Assembly: GCF_008831285.2 (NCBI RefSeq)
Contig: NC_045143.1
Location: forward strand, 8,751,503-8,815,502
Direction: 5' to 3'
Length of the DNA: 64,000 nucleotides
From: Nymphaea colorata
Lineage: Eukaryota > Streptophyta > Magnoliopsida > Nymphaeales > Nymphaeaceae
The stretch's first letter is position 1; every line of letters starts with the position of its first letter. A model generated the notes under the pieces. It was given only the letters and a program-made list of their open reading frames with translations, did no database searches and had not been told where the DNA came from. The position numbers and the translations under genes are program-made. Of this stretch, positions 34,361-47,974 are shown in pieces.

Positions 34361-37300
34361 TTCCCAGCCAAATCAATCCCTCCCTACCGAAACAGTCCAG
34401 ACGATCCTGACAAGAAATGCATCGATCTGCCAATCCAGCAGCTCGGGGAAGCACATGTCATCGAGCGCATTGATCCACCGAGCAAGGGAAAAGAATCCGG
34501 TAACGTGCGTTCCGCACCAGCAACGGATGCTTTCTTCTCCAACAATCCTCCCTTCCTTCCTTCCTAGTTTCCCATTTCTTTCCCTTTCCTCGCAGGTTTA
34601 CCTCCTTCTCTGGTTTTCAAACGCGTCGGGTACCGCCACACGTGATCCCGAGAAACCGCTGTGACACTCGCCGGAGAAAGAGAGAGAAAGCGAGGTGGCC
34701 CCCGGTTTCAAAGGAGGGACAATGAGAGAGATGTATTTATTGTGCATCCGGTCTTCACGGATTGAGTGTCTTGAGACAAGGGAGGTCTCCGCCTCGGCCG
34801 GACGTCACCAGAAGAACTCGGCCTCCGTCGTCCAGATGTGACTTGTGAGTTGCGAACTTTGGATATGGATCAGAGAATTATGAATTCGATGTCATTCAAA
34901 TCTGGATCTGACGAAATCCAAGCACTGCTCCAGCAGATAAGTGCATGTTTACTTTCTCTTGGATCTCGAATCTGAAATCCATATTGCATGAAATTCTCTC
35001 TAGATTTAAGCTCATCGTGGATCTCGGATCCATACCACTTGTAAGGAAAAAGGATCTGCGAGAGACGAAACCTTTCGTGACCTGATCCTTTATTAATGAA
35101 AATGCCTTAAAAGGAAGGTGTTTGATTGTCCATGATTTAAAATCCTTATGATTTGAAAGTCATGGATTTAAAATCCGACTCTTTCCTTCTGATTTTAAAT
35201 GAGACCTTTTCTCAATGCAAAAAGGCAGGACAAGGATTTCAAGTACAGTTTGATAAATCATGTATGGAATTTTTTGTCGCATCAGTAAAAGCATGACACA
35301 TTAAATACATGGATTTAAAATATAAAGTAATAAATGAGTTAGAATCCTATTTGGATACGGATCTGGCATGCCAAGTGAATCCAAATCTGGAAACTAAGTC
35401 ACCCAATTTATGTCTGTAACGTACTCAATCTCTAAAAAGATCTTTCTTTCAGTCATCAGATTTATACTTCAGATCCATGTACGAGTAATTCAGGTTCTAT
35501 AGTAGCAGCATGGATAAGGCATGCGCGTTTGAACGGTGGAGGAGAAAGTTTATAACAAGACTTTTTGTCACATTAGCTGACTATTTACAAAAATACAAAG
35601 AAATCGTGCGGGTTACTCGAATGTTTTGTCTTATACCGTGTAAACGCCTTTCTCCTATCAAACACGAGTGAAGAGTGAACCTTTAATTAAAACACAAATA
35701 AATTGCTGACCATTCTGAATAAGTGGGGTGCATTTTCTAAGGGTGTTTGTTTTGCCCCCTACTTAAAATCCTCAAGAACCATAGATTTAACATCAGATCA
35801 TCTCCTCTCGATCTTAAATATGAAATTTTTATCAACACAAACTGACAAAATAATGTCATTAGTTTGGTAAACCATGGATTTTGTTGTAGATCTTTTAGTC
35901 ACATTAGTAAAAGCATGCCACATAAAATTCTTGGATTTTAAATCAGAAGTAATCTTCTTAACAAAAATGAGGAAAATTAATCTAACATAAGTTTATTGTT
36001 TACCAATCATAATAGTTTAAAATCATAAAAAAGGAAAAAAATTAAGATTTACCATTGGAATAATTGAAATCGTGTGGACCTGATTCCAATTCTAATATCT
36101 TGATTTGGTTAATCATGCAAAGAGTTTTACTAAATAAACCATGAATAATCACATTTTGTATGTAAATAACATCTGGGTAGCTTGAGTTTAAGACAAGTAA
36201 CCTAAGGGCATGTGATCCAAATCCCAAAGCCGCCAAGAGATGTGCACATTGGGAACGGAAAGAAGAAAGCTGTGTGTGAAAGGTTCAAAAATAAATGTGT
36301 TTGAATCATCTGACAAAATGTCATTAGACAGCCCATCCCAAACACCCTGTCATAAGGAATAGTAACTTGGAGACATTTTCTCTCCAACATTTTCAAAATA
36401 GTTGTGCCCAATATTTTGGGGCCGTTTGGCAACAGTGACAAATTGTGAGTCTTTTCCTAAAAAATAAATCCCAAAAAATAAAGCAGATTCTTAGAACACT
36501 GGGAAAGATTAATAAGATAGTAACAAAATGTTATTGTGGCAAACAGCCCCTTTTACCCCTTTTAGTTCTATTTTTTTGAGCAAAAATTTGATCTTTTTTC
36601 TTCACTTTAAATTTAGAAATTATAGAAAAAAAAAAAGATGATATCCTATAACGAGTTTGCTCTAGTTTAATCAAGTAAATCTCATGTAACTCAAATTCAA
36701 TTCTGTTATAAGTTCAAGTTTTCAGTTAATCTCGAGCTCGACTCGTTTACAAACAAGCTTGAGCTGCAATGAACTTAACCCAAATGAGTTTAAGCTAAGG
36801 TCAAGCTGCTTTCCTCTTATGAATACATGGGGTTGTTTGGCAATAGTATTGTATTTGTTCAACAAATTGAGGTAGATAAAGATTGGCTGGTAAAAGCTAA
36901 AAATGTGAAGCATGTGTTTGGGTTTATCACTAAAAGGTGATCCCTTAGATAAAAAATTGTTCGCTTAGATCGTTTTCCCATAGTCAATGGGAAAGTTGTA
37001 GCACTTTTTTGGCAGTTAGCCGGCCGCGTCGGTGCTGGTTGTGAATTCCTCCACCACTGGATCCCAATGTAAAATAAGAGGTTTTTAATGTCACGGATAG
37101 CTTGGTTGCGCAAATGTAGGCACAAATCCAATAATCTGAATTCAAGAGACTTAATTGCTTCATAGGTAAGGTTAGGCGTCGGGCCGGATACTTGATCGGC
37201 ATCGGCTTCGGCTTGACTCGAGCAAGGGCATGGTTTAAAAAATTGGGCACCAAGCCAACCTGAAAAGTTGCCGGGCTGGGCTGACCCGACCTAGCGTGAC

Positions 37301-39259
37301 TTCGCTTGATAACTTACTTTTAATATTATTTTCTTGATTATATATATAATTATATATTTTTTATTATAGTTAATTATATTTGAATATTATTTTAAAATTT
37401 TTTAACCACCCAATGCCCAGCCTAATTCAGGGGCTTGGGAGACGCCCAACCTTATTCGGGGGCCTTATCCCATTTTGGGCAACGTTGGGGAGCCTTATCT
37501 CATATGAAAATAACTAAAATTTGTAAAACTGGTGTAGGCAATGGTTCTTACCAGCAGCGGAGCCCAGGGGCCTGGCCCTACCTTAATTTTTTTTTTTAAA
37601 AATATATGTAAATTTTAAAAAATTTCACTTGTATTATATAAAAATTTTGAAAAATGATATTTCGGCTCAGGTCAAAATTTAAAAACTTAATTCAGCCCGC
37701 TCATGAAAAATGTCTACCTTCGCCCCCAATTCGTACCAGCCCATGTAACTCCACTACTAGAACAAAAAAGTGTTCCTATCTTGTACATTCCAATATGAGA
37801 ATATGTGACCAGGAGCCCATTACTGTAGTGGAGTGCTCAATCCTCTGTTGTGCAGGTACTTGTGGACTTGTTTGGGTAATTTCTCACACAGTTCATATAA
37901 ATTGTTTGTTTACATATTAGTGTTCATAGTTATTTGCTCAGCAATTTGTTCATTTCCATATGGGTGCCTTTCAACTATTAAACTTTTGAAGGGTCTGCCC
38001 TCAGCTAGAAACTTCTGGCTCCACAATTGCATTTTACATCCTTACGTTCAAGTCAGAAAAGTATCAGACACCTAATGTGTACGTGAATTTCTAAAAAGCA
38101 TAAGGGCATCTTGGTAAAATATTTTGCAGCAAAATTCAGCAACTTCAGTAATTTTAATTACCGCTGCATGCCAGTGTTTGCTAATCTATTTCTTTCTCTC
38201 AAGTTAATATACCATTATATATATATCCATCTTTTTATATTTAAAAATCTTTTAATATAGATATGTAGATATGTATTTAGTTGCATACACCACGTACATG
38301 TGAATGTTTCAATATTGGGGAGCTTAGTTAAGGGTTAATTATTGCTTATTAATTTCAAAGAAACGTCACAATTCACACTTATTTTGTTATAACTTGAAAT
38401 AGTTAAATTTAAGTTGTTTCACATTTTATAACATGGCATAAATAATAATGTTATTTCACTCCCCTATATTGGGAGTGAGTTTTTAAAATATTATGTTATT
38501 TCACTAATTACGATTGAAGAAGAACATGCCATTCAAGATGTTTAGATACAGATTTATTAAAGAATTTATAAAATGCTAAATGTATATCTCTACCGTTCTC
38601 TAAAGCCCAGGTGTGTGGATGGGCCACCTCTTTAGTTGCAAGTGATACTACAAACACTTCTTTAAATATAAAGAATAGAGATCTCCTAATTTGTCTACCA
38701 GTTTTGAGCGGTCCGGCCATTTTAGCTAGTTTCTTTTAATACTGCACTATACAAATAAGGCTATAGCATTTAAAAATATATGGATTAAAAAGTAACTAAA
38801 AAACCAATATCCACGCTAAATTTTATGACTTGAGAAGCTTAGATTATTCAATTTTGAGTTCTTATGAAATCGAGATGCACACTGGGTTTTAGTGGTTTTT
38901 TTAGACATAGTTTTTGCACATACCAGTTACATCCTTACTTTCGACGACAAAAAGGACAGCTCGTCGTTTCCTGCCATTAGCAAACTGCATTTGCAGCAGA
39001 TGGTTTAAAGGACAAACAGTGTTAAACTTTGCTGTACTTGAATTAGATCAATGGCAACAGAACTTCCATTGACCATTGAGTGTTACAACATCATGAGAAT
39101 GAGAGCCCAAGCCAAAAGGGAAGAGAAGAGGCCACCTCTTCAACATCTTCCGCTATTTCCATTAGCTGGACCATATTTTTACACTGTACAAAAGGGTAGC
39201 CCTTGTACTAAATACCAACTATTTTTTTTTCCTTCAGGAGACTGAATAACCTCACAGGA
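34361..39259. other. intergenic: GBP promoter side, then repeats
   Basis: 34361-34850 is the GC-rich leader/promoter side of the GBP gene. The rest is AT-rich. At 37160-37290 a segment rich in 'gggcc', 'cggcttcgg' and 'gggctgggctgacccg' looks like a dispersed repeat. At 37555 a 'gcggagccca' terminus-like string occurs. Several segments with 'ttaaaatccttgg' and 'catggattt' (35120-35330, 35760-35960) resemble each other and may be one repeat family. No supported gene was found. Confidence 0.45.
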
Positions 39260-42200
39260 TTATCCATTATGCTCGTGTTTCAGGCGGCCTTTAAGAATTC
39301 CTGGAACTGGAGGTGAAGAAGAAAGCCGGCCTGCAGCAGCACCTGGTCTCGAAGGAAGAGGCAATGAATGCTGGTAAGTGACAAGCATGTTGGAGCTTTC
39401 CCCACCATTTGCAGCTGGAGTTTCATGTTCTCCATTGTTTCTATTTGTCCCACAAAGATTCATAGCCTTCATCACATATGCATCATCATGCAATTCAAAT
39501 GGGGTGCTGCAAGCATGACCAAAGTGCTTAGATATACATAGGCATGAGAGTGAAACAAGAATGTAGCTATCAACCAGATGAAACCGCAAGTTACTCATAT
39601 ATATCACACAATGAAATGTGACTTGCCTGTTGAAGTCAAAATGCACCAGCTGCATATCTTCAGATATTTCCACCTCAACAGTCGCATGCGGACGTGTCTT
39701 TGGAAGGTCATGAAGCAAACAAAAAGAGGCATTCAAAATGAATGTAATCCATAATGATCTTATATTCAAGCACCTCGTTCAACAGTGTTATATTTCATTT
39801 TATGTATCATTCAGGGTTTAAATTTGTACTGTTGAACTTCAAGGAAATAAAGAAAAATAAGGCAAGTTTTTCAGATAAAGAACAATAAGTTTCCTCAACT
39901 GCCAAATAAATGATATTGTGCAAGAGAAAATTTTTCATAAATTACATTATAAGAAAGAATTATGTTTTCCCTAAAAAGTTAAACCATGAAGGATAACAAA
40001 ATATAGTACCATAAATAATGAGAGGACAAGTGCAAAGGCATACACACCTGAACTAAGATGAATGGTAAATGCAAATATGAAGTATTATTGTCCGGATCAT
40101 GCGATTGTTCATTCCTCTGTACAAGATTTTGAAGACCAACTATCTACAAGAAATACCATCTTCAACCAGTCAGAACCTACGTTTAAAGGTGCAAAAAAGA
40201 CAGTGGCCCAATGAAGCAACATACAATTGACTAACAAACAACAAGGATTGGGAACCATCCATATCAAGTATGAAACGGCTTCAACTGAAAGTAGGAAAGG
40301 AAGCATGAATGATATGCCATACTTGTTCTTCAAGCTCTTGCAAGTAAGCAGTTTTCTTTTCAATCCTGCTTCTCAAAGCAATGCGTTCTGCCTGTCATAA
40401 TTCAAATAAACAGTGAACCAAATGGTATCTTACCCATAAGAAGTGGTTTCACAGTAATGGAGCTGCCCAAAGTAGCATAAAAAAACATTCAGAAAACAAT
40501 GAACCTTGAGCTCCTCAATATCATTCAAGCTAGTGCGAGGCAATCCTTTCCATTGTATTTCCTTCTTATCTTTTGATATAATATCCATTGCCATGAGAAC
40601 GTTTAATGCATCATAGACCCTTCGACGTATATTTTTCTCATCAAATTGTTGCTGCAACTCACAAAGCTACAAGTGTCAATAAAACTTCACAATTGCAGCA
40701 GGTGAAGGGAACCATGTTTTAGTTGAAATTGACAAACACACCTGGTCAGGAGATGCAATGCTACTAGGATTTGCAAATTCTGCTACAAGTTCATCGGCAA
40801 CCTGAAAATATTCAGATTACTAGACCAGGTTATTGTGAATGGATGAAACAAAAAAACTTATCTGTGGAACATTTTCAAAACCAATATATTTATATTTATA
40901 ACACTTCTCATTTCTTTCTGTCTTTTTTCTCAAGCAAGCCAAGCAAAGTAGTCAGATAAACATATTACCAGCAAAAAGAAGAGAAGATGGGTGACTTTTG
41001 CAATCATTACAATCTTTCAGAAAAGGAAAGTAGTAAAAATATAGCATTGATGTAATTACTGAAGAAAGTGACCACAGAAAAAGGACAAACAAAGAAATAG
41101 TTAACTAGAATACAATAAGCTAAATGCCAATTATGATAACTTGGGTCAATTGCTGGACAAGGTGAGTATGAGTGGTATAGGCACAATAATGACAATCTCT
41201 TTGCTCAGCAGTCTGCTTTTGGTGGGTTCAAGCAGCAGACAAAGATCAATTTGCTCAAATGTTTGTGTTACAACAACAAGGACTTCAACCATCTTATTAG
41301 TCACATAAAAGAAAAGGACCCCACAGGGATAGTGCAATGTGGTCCTTCAAAAGGATGAACAGAATTCTCGAAAGCATTTGATAATAAACTTATCTACGAG
41401 TAAATCATTCTAACACAACTAACAAGCCAATAAACATCAACTGATCATTCTTTCTATAGATTTTTCAATTGCTCCAAGATCAAGCACTTGCCAGCCATTG
41501 TCTGGAGGTGTGTTGGAGAGGGGAAGTTATATTTATAGAAGCTGTATTTTATATGAGGCTTGCAGAAAAGGATTCAAACAATTGCTTAACTGTATGGTGA
41601 AGCATTAGCTTTTATAGGCTGAAGCCTTTGGGGTGGATGGCAAGATGAACATAAGGACGAAACTGGAGATTCTAGATAGATGAGTTCATCAATCCATAAA
41701 GACAGTTACAAATTTCTTTTATTAATAATTCTGTTGTTGCAGGCTCAATGAGTTATCACCTGGTGCAATTGTTGGCATAAGTTTCTGAACTAATAAGAGA
41801 GCTTGTTGACAATTACTCAACAGTTATTTGGCAGCTATCAGTTCCAGAAAATTTTGCACTCCCAGAAGTAGGCCCCTAGCCTTATTCAGCTGTTCATAAT
41901 TCAAAATGAGGAAAACACGCTTGATTCTACTCTTTGCTGACTCCCCAATCCAAACAGGTATGCATCTTTTGGGACCATCCAACCACCCCCCGCCCCCTGT
42001 TCTTATAAACCACAATCCCAAGAGGTGCCTTCTTACGCCCTCATGTATATGTGTAGAATTGCTGGAGCATGGTTATGCACATAGCGAGAAAGAAATCAGA
42101 ATGTCCTTAGGAATACCTTAGGTCTAAATAACACGGACTCTTCAAAAAGGTTGCTGCACCCAGTCGTGTCCAGTGCAGCTTGGGTGTGGCTCAGGTGCGA

Positions 42201-43412
42201 CAACAAATAAATTGCTCTCTTTTCCATTGAACCATTGATAAAATCATAAATTTGTTAATCATTAATTGCTATTTTTATTACTTGTGAACAATTTTATTGC
42301 TATATTGTTTGTAGATGATTTTATATATTCCCTTGCCACACCTGCAACCGTATGAGCAACCCCACCAGCACTCACACCCCACACCTGTGCGACATACCTT
42401 CAGTATTTATGTTATTATGCATCGAATAATCAATATACATCCAGCATAGAATGTCAAAATTCCAACTGATCCACATATAAATAATACCATAAAGACTAAG
42501 TAAAATATCAAAAGAAGAAATTGTACCTCATTGTATGTGGTTCTACCCTTGCTCTCCACCTTTTCACATACTGAGAATTAACACAAACATGTTACCTGAT
42601 AAATTTATGCAGAATTACAAAAAGGGCAAGAAAGGACAACCATAAACAGTTCAAGCACATTACAACATTTTCATGATTTTTTCCTATTAATTGGTCCCAT
42701 TCATACTCCAACATTACTATAATTATGCCTACTTAAAAATATGCCAATTATGCACAATGCAGAAATCCTAGCATGCTTCCACAGCTTTAGTAGTTAACAT
42801 GAATGAGTCAGCAGTTTCAAATACCAAAAAATGGAGGGAAAATCATGCCAAAGAAAAAAAAAAAATCGAACGTCCAATATCTTAAATTCACCTCTCATGC
42901 TGAATTGCCGAAGCCCCCTCCCGCTCTTATCTCCCGTCACAGCCCTGGTCCCCCTCTTTTTCTTCTTCCCACTGCCATCACAAGAACGACGGGAAGTCAC
43001 AAAACCAATACAGCAATTACAGTTATCAATCACGGAGGCAAGCAATTCAAGCCTCGCAAACCCAACTACTCCCCCCTCTGGCACTCTAACCCCCCAAAAC
43101 TCCACAAATTACACATCAAGGGAGACCGCCGCAGAGACTGTCCGCATACCCGACATTGGATGGGAACGCCTCGTCATCGCCATGGATATCAAGATGGTTC
43201 AACCGAGCGAAGGCTCCTTCGTCGGCAGCAGGTGTCATGGCGACGGCCGGCTCGCTACGGCTAGTCGGCGACCCGCCGGCGCTGCCACTGGTGGAGAGGG
43301 ACACGGACTGACCCTGCCCGGTCCACGACCGCGCCACCCTTTGGAAATTGGCGTTGCTCTCGCCGCCATCGCCCTCGTTCAGGGACTGATCCCCGTTCCC
43401 GCCGTTCGCCAT
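39260..43412 (-). CDS. transcription factor DP (E2F dimerisation partner), DPB-like
   Basis: Nine minus-strand coding exons: 43150-43412, 42892-42971, 42527-42570, 40742-40801, 40505-40651, 40323-40391, 40048-40143, 39627-39697 and 39260-39506. They sum to 1077 nt, giving 358 aa, with all phases closing. A Gly/Ser-rich N-terminus (to about 85) leads into basic GKKKKRGTR (89-97) and the winged-helix DNA-binding domain with [28 protein letters not shown] and the diagnostic NIRRRVYD (156-163). The DEF-box [16 protein letters not shown] follows, then a coiled coil ([17 protein letters not shown]) and the marked-box region with [18 protein letters not shown] and [10 protein letters not shown] proteins pair with E2F to control G1/S genes in the nucleus. 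The fourth exon is separated by a 1.7-kb intron. The intron between the last two exons uses a GC donor (CAG/gcaagt). Start chosen at MANGGNGD, the first ATG of the exon. Confidence 0.93.
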
Positions 43413-43456
43413 GACTGCAAAGCTCAAAAGGATCCAAATCCCAACCCTAGCCCTAA

Positions 43457-43465
43457 TTAGGGTTT
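43457..43465 (-). promoter_or_regulatory. telo-box in the DP leader/core promoter
   Basis: AAACCCTAA on the minus strand, about 45-53 bases upstream of the DP start codon, next to a second, imperfect 'CTAGGGTT' copy. Telo-boxes are common in plant genes tied to proliferation and translation. A near-consensus E2F-like palindrome 'tttccgcgccaag' lies at 43477-43489 (one mismatch from TTTGGCGC on the minus strand). Confidence 0.5.
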
Positions 43466-43883
43466 CGAAGATCGAATTTCCGCGCCAAGATGAACGTGAA
43501 AAGAAGCACAGAGAGAGAAAAGAGGTATAAGAAGAGAGATGATAGGAAAAAAGGAAGTGAGAGAAGAAAGGAGGAGATTTGCAGCGAAGAGAAAGAGCAC
43601 GCTCTGTCTTCGTCTTCTCCCCTTTTCCTCCTCTCTCACTCTCTCTCCTTTGAACGGTGAAAGCAGGCGAGGAATTCGCGTGGGAGGATGGTGGGATCAT
43701 GCTGAATTACAGAACTGGCCTTCGAAAATTTCATACTTCTCTCATCACCACTAAACGACGCAACGTTCTCAACGGCTCGTCCCGGTTGGTTGGGGAAGAC
43801 CGAAAAGAGAGCGACTGCAGCGACCTGGCTTAGTCAGGTGAGCTTCGTGTATGCACGTCTAAGCGGATGGCTGTAAGTGTTTG

Positions 43884-44034
43884 ATTATAAAAATGCATGA
43901 ATCAATAACTTAAAAGCATAATGTGATTATAAAAATTGTTTTAAAATCTAACAATTATTTATTATAAAAATGCATGAATCAATAACTTAAAAGCATAATG
44001 TGATTATAAAAGTTGTTTTAAAATCTAACAATTA
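43884..44034. repeat. 77-bp tandem duplication upstream of DP
   Basis: Two nearly identical units begin 'attataaaaatgcatgaatc' at 43884 and 43961 and end 'ttttaaaatctaacaatta'. They differ by about one base plus the ends. They lie about 470 bases upstream of the DP start codon. Confidence 0.9.
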
Positions 44035-47000
44035 AACGCTGTAATTTTTTTCATTCTTGAAACACATGTTATAAGTGTTTTAAGAACGTAATGTTCTTTT
44101 TATTAAATATCACTTTAAATTCATGAGAGAGATATCACGAATGAGCAGAAGTCCCTCTCCTTTCTTCTGTTCCTGAATGTAGGATTTTTGAATTCCACTG
44201 CAACCCTATGGGGGGATCACCCTGATATCTTATTAACAAAGTGATATGAGATGAGAGAATTGAATTGATGACGAGGTTTTTACTGGCGGCAAGGCAACTC
44301 ACATTCAAGGGGCTCAAGGTTAATATCTCACAGTCGTTGTCTTGATTCAGTATAGTTTCACCTATGCTTCAAAACAAACTAGTATCTTGAAATCATAAGG
44401 GTATGGCCTGGAGATTTTAAGGCTAAAGTGGTTTTTCTTAAGTAAACATTAAGATAAAAAATTAGAGTCCAATAAAACTTGATGGTATCAATGCGTAAGA
44501 TCATTATATCTCTCACATAATATCACAAAACTCGACCACTCAAATTTCCACCAAAAGTTAACCGATGGTGAGTTCTTCAACCGAACAAATGGGAGATAGT
44601 GAGAGATAGCACTACGAGGAAAATGGAACTGAGGATGTCAAAAAGTAATTGGTTGCTGCCTTGATGGCAGCAGCTCTAGATGAAGACAATGAATTGCTAA
44701 TCTTGAATTTCTCCTTTGCCTCACTTATAATGAATCACCAGTGTGTTTTTGATATAGCATCATTTTCTAGGGTATGTTTTTGCAGTATTTTCACTCGCTT
44801 CCAAAATTTGGTGTACTTTTTTCATCTAAAATGAGAGAGAACGGTGAAATTCTGTGGTGCCATCTGGGCTCACTTAAACAGTATTATACAGGAAAGGACA
44901 ATCTTCATCGTACTTAACCGAGTTGAAGAATGTCCCATCCATCAAAAGACACCCAAAGGAAAGATGTTCATATTCAACATGGATCTCTTGATATAAACTG
45001 GTAAAGATCGATTTAGCCTCATTCTTGCTACTAAATTTAAAAGAAAAAAAAAGGGCAACATCACTTGTATGCACGGATTCCTACGCATCTATTTTGCTCC
45101 TTGTCAATCTCCATATAGTAGGAAAGACCTGTATACACATATTCTTATGTGTATATGTACATACATATGCAAAACATATTCTAAGAAACTCGTCAACAGA
45201 CAGAAACAAGCCTAATTTTTCCTTCACGGATTATCCCAAGAATTTTACAAATCAATGAGAAAAAAAGAGATTACAAGTTAAACAATTAATGCATACATAT
45301 TGTTACAAGGAAAGGCCTCCAATAGAACTGAATAGCTCTATAATCTGCAACATTTTTTATTACTCTACGAACATAGTTACATATGAAAATCGCCTAATCT
45401 CTACATGCATATGTTTGTTTTTATGCTCCTGCTATTTGTTATGATGCTAAGCAGACAACAGATAATATATGTCTACGACAGATAACACATGTTGTTGCTG
45501 TTAGAAAGCACTGGACTTGCGCCCATGGCTCTACGGCAGGAAGGATCTGCACCACTGCTTAAGAGTGCCTCTCCACTACTTGAGATGACAACATATTGAG
45601 GAGACTATTAACCGGCCAATGTAGGCAATGGTAGCTAACTGCAAGTTCAAAAAGGGAATGAAAATTTCAGTTGGGTGATAAGTGGTATAGAAGAGGCAAA
45701 CCAGATGGTGCACACAACAGGGCTAGGTCACATTGATGCCCACTAGTCCTTTTATACATGCATTTTGTTGCTCTGTGTGTGTGTGTATATATATATATAT
45801 GATTCATGTGCTTGCATTTATAACAAATATAACACATACATATGTATGTCCTACTGTTGTGAGCTTGTTGCTACTGCATAGCAAGACCGGAAGAAAGAAA
45901 ATAGGCAAACTCAAATCTTCGACCACCATTTCCACAAAAATGGTTTTAGGAGGAAGGCAACTAATGTAGATTTATATACTTGAAAATATGGTAATACCGT
46001 ATTTTTCCATGAGACCCAACACCATCTGTGACTTGCAATCATAGACGTTTGTCATTCTAAAAAATGAGTGTTACTGTACCTTAGAATTCTTATAGTATAT
46101 GTCTTTGGGCATGATAGCAACATTCATACATTTTCTGAAGAAATAAATTATAGATTTTCTTGAGAAATTTTCACAAACATTTGATATGCAACATATTACG
46201 TACTTAGCAAATAAAAAGAACGAAAGAACGAAAGAACTCAAATCGATTGAAATTACACTCATTCCCACCGTTCATAACCATTTAGCTGAACCCGCTGAAT
46301 AAGTGTCTTGTTGCATTACTCCCATTCTTCCCTACCTTGTCCTCGTTGTTGCCCGCGAGCCTCTTGTTTCATTCATTCTCCATCGTCTGTCAAAATCTGA
46401 GAAACGGAATAGAAACAGAAATATGGTCCAGGCACAACGCACAAAGAGAGAGAGAGAGCGAGCGAGTGAGTGAGATTTACATGTTTGTAAGTAAGTTAAT
46501 CAGAAATGATAACGACGTTGTCTTCTTTTGTTCTTCACTCGAGCTTCAAGGAAAGACGGTTGTTACCTGTAAATACATGTTGAAAGATCAGAGAAATTTG
46601 CTCTAATTTTGCAGAAACCGACATAGCTCTGACGGAGGGGCTTTCGAGTAAGTTATGGTTCACAGATTCACATAGTTGTTATTCAGAATATTTTTCTGAC
46701 TACCAATTAACTCTGCCGTTTGAACATCATGATGTCCACAGGCAACAACTTTTTCTCATCATAAACGGGTCAGATTGGTTAAATGTAGAGTGTTTAATGG
46801 CCGGGTCTTGATGGAATAAAATAGGGTTGCAAACGGGTCGGGATTTCGAACAGCTATTTATAAATGCATTAGAAGTAGATCCCAAAATGGATTCAGTACC
46901 ATGTATATGAAGTGATAAATTTTCATACGACAACTAAGCTCATAATTTGGGGACCGTAGATGAAAGATGGTGATCGAGGCTTTTTTAACAATCTTGATCT

Positions 47001-47974
47001 TGATTCGGTTCGGTCCGGGTCGTGTTCCAAAAGCAGGCCAGCGGTAGACCTAAAGAGGTGGGTCGCTGGGTCCAGTGCCGAAATAACAGGCCGGGCGGAA
47101 GGGGGAAGCCAGCTGAGAAAGGAAGCCAAGTGGAAGGAAGAGGTCCACCTGCATTTCCAGCTGAAAAAGCAAGCAAACAGGAAGAAAGGGAACTTCTTTC
47201 TTTGTCGTTTCTTTTTTTTATTTTGTTTCTTCATCTTCATCTTTTCGGCTTTATTTATTTATAATTTTTCTTTTACCTTTTTTAGTTTATATTTCGCCTA
47301 CTTTCCTTGCCTCTTTGTCTGTTCTTTTTCTTTCTTAGTTTTTCTTGTTATGACTTCCAACACCCGCGCGCTCAGAGTTGATTTTATTTTTATGTTATTT
47401 GGCCATGCTCATGTTTGAGCATGTAATTGTTCTTAACATGCACTTGTACTCTTCGGTTACGGTTCTAAGTTTTTTAGACGTTCAGACTAATTCACCACAA
47501 TCAATACTTGAAATGAATTACATTGTACGTTTGGGCGATTTTTTAAGTTTGGTGTTTGGTATTAATTCATAAAATATGCACCTACGTGTTTCTATTAAGT
47601 TTGTTAGATTATTTATTGTGGAATTAATTTATGTCTAAAAGACTTTTTTATGCCACTTCGGATCAGAAGGCTGAAAATGACATTATGATGAAGAGATATT
47701 TCACATGTTATAGGGAAGTACCACATGCAGCAGAATTTATATTGCTATATACCTAAAAATATTTCTGATTTCCTAAACAAGCCCATGATGATCACGATCG
47801 AGAAGAACATAAAAGGATTGATCTCCGGGGCCCACACCAGTTCCTCTTCAAACTCCAGTCCCTTGTCTCGATCTCTAGCACCGGGAAAAACGAGAGGGGC
47901 AAACAAGGGAACCACAACCTATCGATCGGTCACAATATTAAAGAGCCAATGCTGTATTCAGGGGAAAAAGAATA
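44035..47974. other. intergenic
   Basis: AT-rich DNA with a (GT)n-(TA)n tract near 45775-45800 and (GA)-rich sequence near 46446-46470. Small ORFs on both strands, including 46960-47418, show no domain and much low-complexity Phe/Lys, so none is reported as a gene. The last part is the 3' flank of the CCCH gene. Confidence 0.5.

Noticed and set aside
42803-43460. Plus-strand ORFs of 153 and 209 codons
   Set aside because: They are antisense shadows of DP exons 1 and 2, whose minus-strand reading is clearly the real one.
46960-47418. 152-codon plus-strand ORF
   Set aside because: Its C-terminal half is low-complexity Phe/Leu from T-rich DNA; no domain, and a competing ORF lies on the other strand.
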